A DNA stretch of 64,000 bases from the NCBI GenBank assembly GCA_964452495.1, contig CAYVMC010000008.1, forward strand, positions 11,683 to 75,682. The letters are read 5' to 3'. Made by a program: the position numbers and the translations under genes. This document shows positions 43,849-52,775 of this stretch, piece by piece (within the stretch, counting starts at the first letter, position 1; each line of letters opens with the position of its first letter). The notes under the pieces were generated by a model. The model searched no databases. It had not been told where the DNA came from and saw only the letters and a list, made by a program, of their open reading frames with translations. The stretch comes from CALUTH01 sp964452495 (GTDB lineage Bacteria; Cyanobacteriota; Vampirovibrionia; Gastranaerophilales; Gastranaerophilaceae).

Positions 43849-44195
43849 TTTCTTAGCCCGTCTGCACCTTTCAAATAGACAAATTCAGGGACAAAATTGT
43901 CACCGCAGTTTACAACAATCATTACACGGATGCATTTTGGAAGTGCATTTTTTACTTTAAGCTCATTATAACACATCATTGGAATATCTTTCCAGTGTAA
44001 ATCAACCCTTGCAAATTTTGCGGGAAAAGCTGCATTAAGGTCATCTGTCATTGTGAATATTACATGTGAAATCATATCCAAATCCAGATTATTTTTTATT
44101 ACCATTTCTGATAGAAGTTCTATGGTTGCATTCTTTATTTCTTCTTCCGTATTTTTTTCAACGGTTATAGCTCCTCTTATTCCGCGGGTTATCAT
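43845..44195 (-). CDS. aroH: Chorismate mutase, AroH type
   Basis: 116 residues, the monofunctional AroH class. It begins ITRGIRGAITVEKNT (the RGA loop contains the active-site arginine) and has TDDLNAAFPAKFARV and MIVVNC. It converts chorismate to prephenate for Phe and Tyr synthesis. Overlaps both neighbours by four bases (ATGA type). Confidence 0.92.
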   Translation of the reverse strand: MITRGIRGAITVEKNTEEEIKNATIELLSEMVIKNNLDLDMISHVIFTMTDDLNAAFPAKFARVDLHWKDIPMMCYNELKVKNALPKCIRVMIVVNCGDNFVPEFVYLKGADGLRK

Positions 44196-45127
44196 TTGCT
44201 AAGTACTCCTTTACTGGTAATTCCATTGTACCAGTCACGTGCCGGCATTTCACCTTTACTTTCTGGCTTTACAGTTATTACTCTTAAGATTCCATCCCCT
44301 GTAGCAAAATCTACACCGGCTTTGCTGGCATTAATTATTTCCCCAGGGTTGGAAGATGGGGTCTCATTGATTACAATTGATTTCATAACTTTTATTATTT
44401 TATTGTTAAAGCAGAAATATGCACCGGGAGATTTATAAATTCCACGTATAAGGTTGTGTATTTCCCGTGCACTTTTAGTCCAATCAATTTTGAACTCTTC
44501 ACTGGTTAGTTTATTAGCAAAACATATCCCGTCCTCACATTGTTTAACTGGTTTCAATGTTCCGTTATAAATTCCTTTGAGAGTTTGAGCAACAAGTTCG
44601 GGGGATTTATCAGAAATAATTTGATATAAATCCTCGCAGGTCATGTCTTCAGGTATGTCAATAGGGTATGAAATACAGATATCCCCGCAATCAAGTCCCA
44701 ATTCTGTAATCATAGTACAAATTCCTGTTTGTTTATCGCCATTAATTAAACATCTTTGTATAGGATTTGCTCCACGGTAACGCGGGAGGAGTGAAGCGTG
44801 AAGATTTATTGTCTCAAATCTTGGCATATCAAGGATTTCTTGCGGTAAAATTTGCCCGAAGGCAAAAGTTACAAAAAAATCAGCATTCAGTTTCTTTATT
44901 TGTGCCTGAATATCTGTTTCTTTTCTTATTGATTTAGGTTGAAATACCGGTATATCAAGTTCCTGTGCAACTTTTTTTATTGGAGGCGGGGTTATTTTGT
45001 TGCCACGTCCTGCGGGCTTATCAGGTTGTGTCACTACGCCTAAAACTTCAAATTCATTAGATGAATTAAGATATTCAAGAGTTTTTACTCCTATATCAGG
45101 AGTTCCCCAGAAAACAACCTTAATCAT
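44192..45127 (-). CDS. fmt: Methionyl-tRNA formyltransferase
   Basis: 311 residues. Key parts of the formyl-transfer domain: VVFWGTPDIG, TINLHASLLPRYRGANPI (catalytic His) and ITELGLDCGDI (Asp), then the C-terminal tRNA-binding domain (RDWYNG end). It formylates initiator Met-tRNA, and lies next to def, which removes that formyl group later. It overlaps def by eight bases. Confidence 0.95.
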   Translation of the reverse strand: MIKVVFWGTPDIGVKTLEYLNSSNEFEVLGVVTQPDKPAGRGNKITPPPIKKVAQELDIPVFQPKSIRKETDIQAQIKKLNADFFVTFAFGQILPQEILDMPRFETINLHASLLPRYRGANPIQRCLINGDKQTGICTMITELGLDCGDICISYPIDIPEDMTCEDLYQIISDKSPELVAQTLKGIYNGTLKPVKQCEDGICFANKLTSEEFKIDWTKSAREIHNLIRGIYKSPGAYFCFNNKIIKVMKSIVINETPSSNPGEIINASKAGVDFATGDGILRVITVKPESKGEMPARDWYNGITSKGVLSK

Positions 45128-45707
45128 GTTCTTGCCCTTTTTCAGACTGTTCTTTCAGGATTTTATCAAGTTCAGGTTCCGATAACAATTTGTCCACATC
45201 AACAGGAGGCAGATTATATTTGCTTAAAACTTCATCCGCTTCAAATCTGTTAATGGAGTGGTCTATAAACAGTATCCCGTCGAGGTGGTCAAACTCGTGT
45301 TGTATAGCTCTTGCAAGAAGTACACCATCTTTAACTTCCATAACAAACGGCCGCCCATGAATATCGGTTGCTTTAACCATAATATTTGCATACCTTCTAA
45401 CATCGGTATATGCTTCAGGAAAGCTCAAACACCCTTCATGACTTTTACAAGCACCTGATTTTTTGATAATTTTAGGATTTATAAATGTAATCGGGTTTAG
45501 TGGCTCATCACCGGTGGAGCAATCGACCACAAAAATTCTCAAGTTTTCACCGATTTGTGGTGCTGCAAGCCCTACACCGTTATTTGCATACATTGTGTCA
45601 TATAAATCTGCAACAATTGCTTTTACTTTTGCCGAAACTTTATGTACCTCTTTTGACGGAACTCTTAGAGACGGCTCTCCATACCTTAAAATCTTTTTAA
45701 TTGCCAT
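45120..45707 (-). CDS. def: Peptide deformylase
   Basis: 195 residues. The three motifs are GVGLAAPQIG, EGCLSFP and QHEFDHLDG, with the metal-binding Cys and two His. It removes the N-formyl group from new proteins. First gene of the operon def-fmt-aroH-receiver. GAGGT is upstream of the ATG. The C-terminus is Glu/Asp-rich and a little longer than typical. Confidence 0.96.
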   Translation of the reverse strand: MAIKKILRYGEPSLRVPSKEVHKVSAKVKAIVADLYDTMYANNGVGLAAPQIGENLRIFVVDCSTGDEPLNPITFINPKIIKKSGACKSHEGCLSFPEAYTDVRRYANIMVKATDIHGRPFVMEVKDGVLLARAIQHEFDHLDGILFIDHSINRFEADEVLSKYNLPPVDVDKLLSEPELDKILKEQSEKGQEHD

Positions 45708-45726
45708 ATTTTTACCTCTTAAATTT

Positions 45727-45735
45727 ATTATAGCA
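45727..45735 (-). promoter_or_regulatory. Extended -10 box (TGc-TATAAT) of the def operon
   Basis: On the minus strand TGC then TATAAT (45735-45727) with a short leader carrying GAGGT before the def start at 45707. The -35 box is weak. Confidence 0.55.
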
Positions 45736-45862
45736 TAAAGAAGGAAGGTAAGATATAAAGGAACAGTATTCCTAAATTAAGTATCTATATTATCTAATAT
45801 CAATTCTTCAAAAAAATAGAAGTTAGTATATGTATTATCTTTTGTTTATGAGTTCAAAACTA

Positions 45863-45890
45863 TTGAAAACTGTTTTGTTTGGGGTATTAT
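45863..45890 (+). promoter_or_regulatory. Leaderless promoter (TTGAAA-N16-TATTAT)
   Basis: TTGAAA at 45863-45868, a 16-base spacer and TATTAT at 45885-45890, ending exactly 6 bases before the ATG at 45897. The best-supported of the leaderless candidates because both boxes are present. Confidence 0.6.
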
Positions 45891-45896
45891 TTAAGT

Positions 45897-46289
45897 ATGA
45901 AAGTCCCAAAATTCCAATCACAAAGTAATTTTAAAAGTGTATCATCAAACTTAGTAGATAATAGTAAAAAATGTAATTTTTCTTTTAAATCATCGAAAAA
46001 TTCATTTACGGATAATTTTTCAACCAAGATAAAAAACTCTGCAGATTTAAATGATTGTGTATCTGTTCCAAGAAGTGTTTTTAAGGGGTATCTTGCTTTT
46101 ATGCTGGGGACATCAGCCTTAACTATTGGAACCTTTATACCTCAGAAAGCTAATAAAGTTAAAACCGGCTTGATGGTAGCAGGTAATCTTGTGAATCTTT
46201 TTGGTATATGGAGTTTTGTAAGACCTTATATTATAAAAGATGCTGCACCTACAGTTAAAGGTTCGGCGATACTTAATACAGCGTTATAG
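45897..46289 (+). CDS. Small membrane protein with N-terminal NFKS motif, unknown function
   Basis: 130 residues. The N-terminus is MKVPKFQSQSNFKSVSSN, resembling TPNFKSY in the calpain-like protease, followed by a Ser/Asn/Lys-rich disordered stretch with further FKS repeats. Two hydrophobic segments follow (about 66-83 GYLAFMLGTSALTIGTF and 92-110). Family unknown. The start is the ATG with TATTAT 6 bases upstream. Divergent from def. Confidence 0.65.
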   Translation: MKVPKFQSQSNFKSVSSNLVDNSKKCNFSFKSSKNSFTDNFSTKIKNSADLNDCVSVPRSVFKGYLAFMLGTSALTIGTFIPQKANKVKTGLMVAGNLVNLFGIWSFVRPYIIKDAAPTVKGSAILNTAL

Positions 46290-46344
46290 ATTTTATCTTT
46301 TCTCAATTTCTGATGCAGGTATATCATTCTCAGAATTTTATAAA

Positions 46345-47043
46345 TTATAGATAATCAGAAAGAATATTTTTAACATAGTTTTGCGTTTCTTTATATGGTG
46401 GAACGCCGGAATACTTATCTACGGCACCAGGACCGGCATTATATGCCGCAAGTGCAAGAATTATATTTCCATTATACCTATCAAGCATTGACTTTAAGTA
46501 TTTTACCCCGCCTTCTACATTCTGAACAGGATTCAAAGGATCAGTTACACCTAAACCTTTTGCTGTAGAGGGCATTAACTGCATAAGTCCAAGCGCTCCG
46601 GCATGTGATTTTGCATTAGGATTAAATCCAGATTCCTGCTTTATCAAAGCTTTTACCAGTTTATCGTCTACTCCATGTTTTTTGGCAACACTTGTAACCA
46701 GATTTAAAATCTGGTTTTTACTTGGTGTATCACTATTTACTGCAATGTTGTAATCATTATTTGCTGCTTCAACTTTCTGTGCATTAACGTTTAGTGCTTT
46801 ACCGGTAAGAAGAGAACCGAACGGTGTTTTGGCACTTGTCTTTAAAACATTATCAAAGCTCGGTCCATCGTATGGTTTAACTCCATCTAGTCCATTTACC
46901 GCCTGCTGCTGTATTCCTCCGGTGTTTTCTGCTTTTATCTGTTTATTGAAATTGTCAACATAACGGTTAAGTTCTACATACCGTTGTGCAGCCTGAGTTT
47001 GACCGCCTGATGATAATAAGTTTTGAATCATTGATGAAAACAT
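46345..47043 (-). CDS. Lytic transglycosylase (SLT/MltC type), probably flagellum-associated
   Basis: 232 residues. The catalytic SLT domain is C-terminal (about 110-232): the catalytic Glu lies in KQESGFNP, then GALGLMQLMPSTAKGLG and LALAAYNAGPGAVDKY. It cleaves peptidoglycan strands. There is no signal peptide; the N-terminal 100 residues are Gln/Asn-rich and could mark export by the flagellar apparatus, as in FlgJ-type muramidases. That is inference. A weak sigma-28-like site lies upstream on the minus strand. AGGAA precedes the ATG. Confidence 0.88.
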   Translation of the reverse strand: MFSSMIQNLLSSGGQTQAAQRYVELNRYVDNFNKQIKAENTGGIQQQAVNGLDGVKPYDGPSFDNVLKTSAKTPFGSLLTGKALNVNAQKVEAANNDYNIAVNSDTPSKNQILNLVTSVAKKHGVDDKLVKALIKQESGFNPNAKSHAGALGLMQLMPSTAKGLGVTDPLNPVQNVEGGVKYLKSMLDRYNGNIILALAAYNAGPGAVDKYSGVPPYKETQNYVKNILSDYL

Positions 47044-47065
47044 TTTTAGTTCCTTCCCGTTTTCT

Positions 47066-47092
47066 ATTACGGAAGTTTTGTTATACTCTTTA
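47066..47092 (-). promoter_or_regulatory. Weak sigma-28-like site upstream of the lytic transglycosylase
   Basis: On the minus strand TAAA-N15-TCCGTAAT (47092-47066) keeps the -35 and the CCG core of the flagellar TAAA-N15-GCCGATAA consensus, with four of eight -10 bases matching. The predicted start fits a short leader. Confidence 0.25.
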
Positions 47093-47191
47093 ACGATTTT
47101 TTATAAAATCCACTATATGTATTACTTAACGTTTATCTTAAAAAAGTCAAAATTGACCTGTGTGGTTTATTTTTTCCAGTTTAATTCGTGG

Positions 47192-47197
47192 TATCAT
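47192..47197 (+). promoter_or_regulatory. Extended -10 box (TGg-TATCAT) of a likely leaderless promoter
   Basis: TATCAT preceded by TGg ends 7 bases before the ATG at 47205. No Shine-Dalgarno is present. Confidence 0.45.
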
Positions 47198-47204
47198 TAT
47201 TTAT

Positions 47205-48044
47205 ATGGATAATTTTATTTCCAAAATTGAGAGTAGACTTGTTGATTTTACATTGGCGCAAAAGCCTTTAAAAACAGCTCTTGATAGGTTAATTCTTACA
47301 AATGCAAAACGCATAAGACCGCGGCTAGCCTGGCTTGTAATAAAATCTTTTGGAGAAGATTTTAATGCGGCACAGGAGGAGCTTATCGCTGCAGGTGAAA
47401 TTTTACATACGGCTTCACTTATCCATGACGATATTGTAGATAATTCATCTGAAAGACGAGGTTTGCAAACTCTAAATACAATGTATGATTCAAGGCTGGC
47501 TGTTCTTGCCGGCGATTTTCTTGCAAGCTATGGCATGAAAAAAATTATTGCATTAAATAATATTGAAATAATAAATATTTTTCAGTACGCATTTGAATTA
47601 ATGTGCCGTGCAGAAATTTTACAGTACTTTACAAACAACAGGTGTCTTGACCTTGAGGAGTATCTTAAAAAATCATCAGGAAAAACAGCATCCCTTTTTG
47701 GTGCAATATTAAAAGGGGTGGCTATTCTTTCTAAAAATATAGATAAAAATGCAGTTTATGAATTAGGGCTGTCATACGGGATAGCGTTTCAAATAAAAAA
47801 TGATTTGGATGCGTTTATAAATACACCAGAACGAGATAAGCGAAACGGTATTTATACCGCTCCGAGTATTTATTGTTTTAATGGATACAATTTAGATTCT
47901 GCGATTGAAAAAACAAATGGTTTAATAGATAATGAAATAGAAAAAATGCTTAAACTTATAAGTGATTTTCCTGATGAAACTTATAAAAATCGTTTAACAA
48001 AAATGATTGAGGAGAGTTTATGCCGGACGATAACAAACAGGTAA
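47205..48044 (+). CDS. Polyprenyl synthetase family protein (trans-prenyl diphosphate synthase)
   Basis: 279 residues. The first Asp-rich motif HDDIVD (Asp75, 76, 79) is intact. The second, usually DDxxD, reads KNDLDA, so its first aspartate has become Asn. Conserved ARIRPRLAWL-like (KRIRPRL) and GxxT/ASLFG elements are present. It would extend isoprenoid chains for quinone or undecaprenol. It overlaps lepB by 25 bases. I chose the ATG at 47205 because an earlier in-frame ATG adds only hydrophobic residues without family similarity. Confidence 0.82.
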   Translation: MDNFISKIESRLVDFTLAQKPLKTALDRLILTNAKRIRPRLAWLVIKSFGEDFNAAQEELIAAGEILHTASLIHDDIVDNSSERRGLQTLNTMYDSRLAVLAGDFLASYGMKKIIALNNIEIINIFQYAFELMCRAEILQYFTNNRCLDLEEYLKKSSGKTASLFGAILKGVAILSKNIDKNAVYELGLSYGIAFQIKNDLDAFINTPERDKRNGIYTAPSIYCFNGYNLDSAIEKTNGLIDNEIEKMLKLISDFPDETYKNRLTKMIEESLCRTITNR

Positions 48045-48634
48045 AGAGTTTTATAGTTGATACAGTAGAAACGATTGCTTTTGTTATTGTCGCAGTAATA
48101 ATAATTCGTTTTTTCATAGGTGAGATACGATGGATTCCTTCTGGGTCTATGCACCCAACACTGTTAGAGGGGGATAGAATTTTTGTGGAAAGATTTACAC
48201 GCTTTTATTCTTCACCGAAACGCGGCGATATTATGATTTTTTATCCGCCGTTTGTAGAGTTGGATAATTCGTTTGGCGGTGTATTCAGGAGATTGAGCGG
48301 TTTTTTCTGTAAGGATATTGCTTATATCAAAAGAGTTGTCGGGTTACCGGGAGATAAAGTAGAAATAAAAGAATTTCCTGATGGCTCATCTTTTGTTTTC
48401 ATTAATGACAAGCAATTTAATGAGCCATATATAAAAAGCAAATTTGATTATATAAAATGCAATGAAAAAATGTACTGTGGACCTTTTGTTGTTCCGGAAG
48501 GGCAGTATTTTATGATGGGTGATAACAGAGGAAACTCACAGGACAGTCGTTTCTGGGGATTTCTTCCGGAAGAAAGGTTTATTGGTAAAGCAGTATTTTT
48601 ATTCTGGCCACCATTGAGAATGAAAAATCTTTAG
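48020..48634 (+). CDS. lepB: Signal peptidase I
   Basis: 204 residues. One N-terminal membrane helix (about 13-34) leads to the catalytic serine Ser43 in PSGSMHPTLLEGD and the general-base lysine Lys104 in IKRVVGLPGD; GDNRGNSQDSRFWG is also present. It cleaves signal peptides of exported proteins on the periplasmic face. GAGGAG is upstream of the ATG and lies inside the prenyl synthase gene. Confidence 0.95.
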   Translation: MPDDNKQVKSFIVDTVETIAFVIVAVIIIRFFIGEIRWIPSGSMHPTLLEGDRIFVERFTRFYSSPKRGDIMIFYPPFVELDNSFGGVFRRLSGFFCKDIAYIKRVVGLPGDKVEIKEFPDGSSFVFINDKQFNEPYIKSKFDYIKCNEKMYCGPFVVPEGQYFMMGDNRGNSQDSRFWGFLPEERFIGKAVFLFWPPLRMKNL

Positions 48635-48656
48635 TAGAAAGAAAGGAGAATTTGTT

Positions 48657-49856
48657 ATGTGGGAAAAGGATTTTAATGTAAACCAAATTTCTGAAGTCAG
48701 AACACGTACTTCTGTATTCTTTGGTGCAGGAGCTATTCAACGTATTGATTTTATTGCCGAACAGTTGAAGGTTAAAGGATACGATAAAGTTATAGTAATG
48801 AGCGGAAGAAATGCATATAAATCAACAGGAGCCTGGGATTATGTTGAAAAAGCCCTTATTAAGCATGGTATCGGATACATTAATTATAATAAAGTAACGC
48901 CTAATCCTACAACGATTTCTGTTAATGAAGCTGTAAAAGAAGCAAAGGAGTTTGGTGCCAAAGCCGTAATTTCTATAGGCGGCGGTTCTCCAACTGATGC
49001 GGGTAAATCTGTAGCTATTCTTCTTGAATATCCGGACAAAACTTGTGATGATTTATACGAGTTCAAATTTGTACCCTCAAAAGCAGCTCCTATTATAGCT
49101 ATTAACCTTACTCACGGAACAGGTTCTGAAACTAACAGGTTTGCTGTAGTTACTATTCCTGATAAAAATTATAAACCTGCTATTGCCTATGATTGTATTT
49201 ATCCGATGTATGCAATTGATGACCCTGAACTTATGACAAAGCTGTCACCTAAACAAACAAGATATGTTTCTATAGATGCAATTAATCATGTGGTTGAAGC
49301 GTCTACATCAAAGGTTGCATCACCGTATACAGTTACACTTGCAAGGGAAGTTATTACTCTTGTAGCAAAATATCTTCCAGTTGTAATTGATAAACCTGAA
49401 GATATAGAAGCAAGGTACTATCTGACTTATGCTGCTATGATGGCAGGTGTTTGTTTTGATAACGGTTTACTGCATTATACTCATGCTCTGGAACACCCTT
49501 TAAGTGCGGTTAAACCTGAATTATCACATGGTTTAGGGCTAGCAATGCTCTTACCCTCCGTCGTAAAAAATATCTATCCAGCAAAACCGGAGGTGCTTGC
49601 TTATATTCTTGAACCGATTGTTGCCGGTCTTACAGGAGATGCTTCAGAGGCACAAAAAGCAGCAGATGGTATTTATTCTTGGTTATCTTCCGTAGGGGTT
49701 TCAGAAAAACTTTCGTCAGAAGGTTTTTCTGAAAGCGATGTTGATAATCTTGTTAATCTTGCGTTTACAACTCCATCACTTGACGGGCTTCTTGCAATTG
49801 CACCGACTCAGGCTACTAAAGAATCGGTTGCTGAAATTTATAGAACGTCGCTGTAG
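48657..49856 (+). CDS. Iron-containing alcohol dehydrogenase
   Basis: 399 residues, group III metal-dependent ADH. The NAD-binding part has GGGSPTDAGKSVA; iron ligands lie in DAINHVVEA and HYTHALEHPLSA plus SHGLGLAMLLP. It likely reduces an aldehyde or ketone with NADH during fermentation. The physiological substrate is not set by sequence. AAAGGAG precedes the ATG. A terminator follows, so the prenyl synthase-lepB-ADH unit ends here. Confidence 0.92.
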   Translation: MWEKDFNVNQISEVRTRTSVFFGAGAIQRIDFIAEQLKVKGYDKVIVMSGRNAYKSTGAWDYVEKALIKHGIGYINYNKVTPNPTTISVNEAVKEAKEFGAKAVISIGGGSPTDAGKSVAILLEYPDKTCDDLYEFKFVPSKAAPIIAINLTHGTGSETNRFAVVTIPDKNYKPAIAYDCIYPMYAIDDPELMTKLSPKQTRYVSIDAINHVVEASTSKVASPYTVTLAREVITLVAKYLPVVIDKPEDIEARYYLTYAAMMAGVCFDNGLLHYTHALEHPLSAVKPELSHGLGLAMLLPSVVKNIYPAKPEVLAYILEPIVAGLTGDASEAQKAADGIYSWLSSVGVSEKLSSEGFSESDVDNLVNLAFTTPSLDGLLAIAPTQATKESVAEIYRTSL

Positions 49857-49872
49857 AATGCTAAAAACAAAT

Positions 49873-49905
49873 AAAAAAGTGGCAGATTATTCTGTCACTT
49901 TTTTA
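49873..49905 (+). terminator. Intrinsic terminator after the alcohol dehydrogenase gene
   Basis: A stem of A-rich plus GTGGCAGA (to 49886) with TCTGTCAC plus T run (from 49891), one G-T wobble, 4-base loop. It partly overlaps the possible -35 of the next gene. Confidence 0.85.
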
Positions 49906-49915
49906 TTTTTTGGTG

Positions 49916-49921
49916 TATGAT
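49916..49921 (+). promoter_or_regulatory. -10 box of a likely leaderless promoter (TATGAT)
   Basis: TATGAT ends exactly 6 bases before the ATG at 49928, which has no Shine-Dalgarno. A partial -35 (CTGTCA, 18 bases upstream) falls in the preceding terminator stem. Confidence 0.45.
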
Positions 49922-49927
49922 ATTCTT

Positions 49928-51337
49928 ATGAAGAGATTTTTATTTATACTAACTTTAACTTTGCTGCTTGGTAGTGTTAATTGTGCAAATGCTTATACAT
50001 CCTATAAGGCTGATGTAAAAGAAATTAAAAGCATTTTAAAGAACCAAATTCAGGCTGCAAATAAGTACGATTATCCTGATTTTATTAAATACTTTGATTT
50101 TGGTTATATTAACTCCGACGGTTTTTGTCTAGATATTTATTCTAAACTGGTAGAGGATACCTGGACTTCATATAACAATATTCAATACGCTCAGAAAATT
50201 AAAAATATAACAGTTAACAACAAAGATGCTATTGTGGAAGTTATAGAGACAGCTAATGCTAAAATTGAGTCTGAGTACAATATGAGCGGGCATCTGAAAA
50301 GTATTGCAAATAATGTGTACTTTTTAAAGAAAACAACAAATGGATGGAGGATTGTTTCGGATGTAATAATAACTGAAGATACCTACCTTTCATTTGGAGA
50401 ATTGAGTAATTATACTCCTAGTCTTAATGTTCCTTATCAAATAGGTGCAAACAATAATTACACAGCTACTCTGGAATATGTAGCTCCCAAAAATACAATA
50501 GCAATTGCTTCAATCAATCAGGAAAAGGTTTCTTATCCGCAGCAAGCATCTAAAGAAAATTACAGAAAACTCCCTGATGATGGAGTTTTAGAACGTTTTT
50601 TTACTGCAAATGGTGATGGTGTTAATGAATACATTGTTGCTTCTTTGGGACTTACAAGACCTGAGTTTGAGAAAAATGATCTTCAGATCAATGTTACTGG
50701 AATTGCTTATGTTATAAAAAGAGTAAATGTTATTCCTGAAAACAAGTTTATAAATAAATCAGATATTATTCCTGTAAGCCGCCGTTTACAACAATTAAAG
50801 GATGAAGAAAATAGAGCTGAGGCTGCAAAAACGGAGTCTAAAAAACAAAAAAAACGTGAAATTAAGCAAAAAGATGAGTATTCTGCAGTTAAAGAAATAA
50901 ATGATAATGTTGTACCCTCTGAGTCAACAAATCAAACAAAGATTGATGAGGCACAGGATAATAAAATACTTCCTTTAGAACAAGATGCATTTATCATTAA
51001 TAATGTGAATAATGAAGAACAGTCTGTGTCTGTGGATGTGGAAGAAACCACAAAATCTAATGTTGAAACTGGCAGTGAAGGGGTATCTGATGTTAATAAA
51101 GAAGAAAATAATGAAATTAAAGAAACAACAGAACTTAATAAAAATTATGAAAAAGCTGGTGACTCAATATTAGAGGACGATAATGACAAAAAACATGTCG
51201 AACCGGGGGATAAAGCTAAAACAAAAAATAAAAAGAAAAATAGGGAAAAGTCATTAAATGGTACTTATTCACCAACAGTTATTGGCATTCCTACAACATC
51301 AACTGTGTGTCCGATTGATGAATCATCAGGTAATTAA
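49928..51337 (+). CDS. Exported protein with NTF2-like N-terminal part and charged C-terminal tail
   Basis: 469 residues, signal peptide (MKRFLFILTLTLLLGSVNCANA). Residues 30-150 have the look of an NTF2-like domain: a first helix (VKEIKSILKNQIQAANKYDY), then paired strands (KDAIVEVIETANAKI and GWRIVSDVII). A second strand-rich domain follows to about 290, and the last 180 residues are a Glu/Lys/Asn-rich disordered tail. I do not recognise a named family. It would work in the periplasm or envelope. It overlaps nothing and has its own leaderless-type promoter. Confidence 0.7.
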   Translation: MKRFLFILTLTLLLGSVNCANAYTSYKADVKEIKSILKNQIQAANKYDYPDFIKYFDFGYINSDGFCLDIYSKLVEDTWTSYNNIQYAQKIKNITVNNKDAIVEVIETANAKIESEYNMSGHLKSIANNVYFLKKTTNGWRIVSDVIITEDTYLSFGELSNYTPSLNVPYQIGANNNYTATLEYVAPKNTIAIASINQEKVSYPQQASKENYRKLPDDGVLERFFTANGDGVNEYIVASLGLTRPEFEKNDLQINVTGIAYVIKRVNVIPENKFINKSDIIPVSRRLQQLKDEENRAEAAKTESKKQKKREIKQKDEYSAVKEINDNVVPSESTNQTKIDEAQDNKILPLEQDAFIINNVNNEEQSVSVDVEETTKSNVETGSEGVSDVNKEENNEIKETTELNKNYEKAGDSILEDDNDKKHVEPGDKAKTKNKKKNREKSLNGTYSPTVIGIPTTSTVCPIDESSGN

Positions 51338-51384
51338 TAACTGGACTGTAATTCCTTAATATCAAACTAATCTAGAGGAGAGCA

Positions 51385-51852
51385 ATGTCAAAGAAAGGTA
51401 AACTGTTTTATTTATGGTTAACGCTAGCATTTTTTGTTTGGCTTGATTTTTATTGCTCCTCTGCAATTGCTCAATATATACACAACAGAGGAACTCTAGA
51501 AAATCCGATTCTAAGTATTATATATGTAAAAAATACAGGTGCGGCTTTTAGTATTCTGGAACATTCTACAACGCTTCTCATATTGATTTCTCTCTTTGCC
51601 TTGTTTGGGATATTACATTGGACAGTAAATAATGTTCATCGTGTTGGTACAATTTTTATATTCTGGACGAGTTTACTATGTTCGGGAATTACGTGTAATC
51701 TTTATGAGAGAATACATTATGGATATGTAAGGGATTTTTTTAAACTTAATTTCGTAAATTTTCCAGTGTTTAATATTTCAGATATATTCATAAATATTGG
51801 TGTTTTTGTTATCCTTATTCTTGTATTAACAAAAAAATGTTATAAGAAATGA
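51385..51852 (+). CDS. lspA: Lipoprotein signal peptidase (signal peptidase II)
   Basis: 155 residues with four membrane helices. The two catalytic aspartates are in GYVRDFF (Asp117) and FPVFNISDIFI (Asp133), in the usual order; KNTGAAFSILE is the conserved loop. It removes signal peptides from lipid-modified lipoproteins. GAGGAG is upstream. It overlaps the pseudouridine synthase by four bases. Confidence 0.95.
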   Translation: MSKKGKLFYLWLTLAFFVWLDFYCSSAIAQYIHNRGTLENPILSIIYVKNTGAAFSILEHSTTLLILISLFALFGILHWTVNNVHRVGTIFIFWTSLLCSGITCNLYERIHYGYVRDFFKLNFVNFPVFNISDIFINIGVFVILILVLTKKCYKK

Positions 51853-52775
51853 TAAAAATTATTGTTGATGAAACATTGGAAAATTCGAGATTGGATGCGG
51901 GAATTGCATCTATTCTTACTGATTTCTCACGTTCCAAAATACATTCTCTTATTAAAGAAGGGAATGTAAAAGTAAACGGAGAAACCCCTAAACCTTCACT
52001 AAAACTTAAACAGGATGATATAATACGGGTTGATAATTTAGCGAATACAACTTCAGATATTATTAAGCCGGAAAATATTAATTTTGAGGTTTTATATGAA
52101 GATGATAATATGCTTGTTGTAAATAAACCATCAGGAATATTAACCCATCCTACAACCATCGAACGTACAGGTACTTTAGTTAATGGTTTATTATATCGTT
52201 TTGGCGAGAATCTTTCCTCTATTAACGGCGATTTTAGAAGAGGGATTGTCCACCGGCTTGATAGAAATACATCCGGGCTTTTAATGATTGCAAAAAATAA
52301 CAAAACACACGAATATCTTGCTGAACAAATAAAATCAAAAACAGCGGTTAGAAAATATCTTGCTGTTGTAAAGGGTGTTTTAATGGAAGATTTTATGATA
52401 ATAGATAAACCTATAGCTCGAGGTTTTACTGATACGTGTAAGATGTGCATATCAGAAGACGGTAAACATTCAATAACGGAAGTAAGGGTTATAAAAAGGT
52501 TTTCTGAGGCAACATTAGTTGAACTTAAATTGCTAACAGGGAGGACGCACCAAATAAGAGTACATATGGCTAGTATTAACCATCCTGTCTATAATGATAC
52601 CTTGTATGGATTTGGTAAAATGAAAATAAAAACTCAGGAGCAGGTATTAGAAGCATACAAGCTTGAATTTTCAAAGCCGTTTAATGGTGAAAGAATACTG
52701 ATTGAAATTGGGAAAGACGAAAAACTTACAAGGGTGTTGCAATTCTTGGAACGAAAGGAGCAAAATGAAAAATAA
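51849..52775 (+). CDS. RluA/RluD-family 23S rRNA pseudouridine synthase
   Basis: 308 residues. An N-terminal S4 RNA-binding domain (SRLDAGIASIL, then VKVNGETPKPS) is followed by the synthase domain with the catalytic Asp138 in GIVHRLDRNTSG and RTHQIRVHMASINHPVYND. It makes pseudouridine in rRNA or tRNA; which site is modified is unknown, though its place next to lspA is common for RluD. Translation is coupled to lspA through an ATGA overlap. Confidence 0.93.
   Translation: MIKIIVDETLENSRLDAGIASILTDFSRSKIHSLIKEGNVKVNGETPKPSLKLKQDDIIRVDNLANTTSDIIKPENINFEVLYEDDNMLVVNKPSGILTHPTTIERTGTLVNGLLYRFGENLSSINGDFRRGIVHRLDRNTSGLLMIAKNNKTHEYLAEQIKSKTAVRKYLAVVKGVLMEDFMIIDKPIARGFTDTCKMCISEDGKHSITEVRVIKRFSEATLVELKLLTGRTHQIRVHMASINHPVYNDTLYGFGKMKIKTQEQVLEAYKLEFSKPFNGERILIEIGKDEKLTRVLQFLERKEQNEK

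Noticed and set aside
51815..52450. Minus-strand frame of 211 codons across the pseudouridine synthase gene
   Set aside because: The opposite strand encodes an intact S4 plus synthase domain; the antisense frame shows only composition bias.
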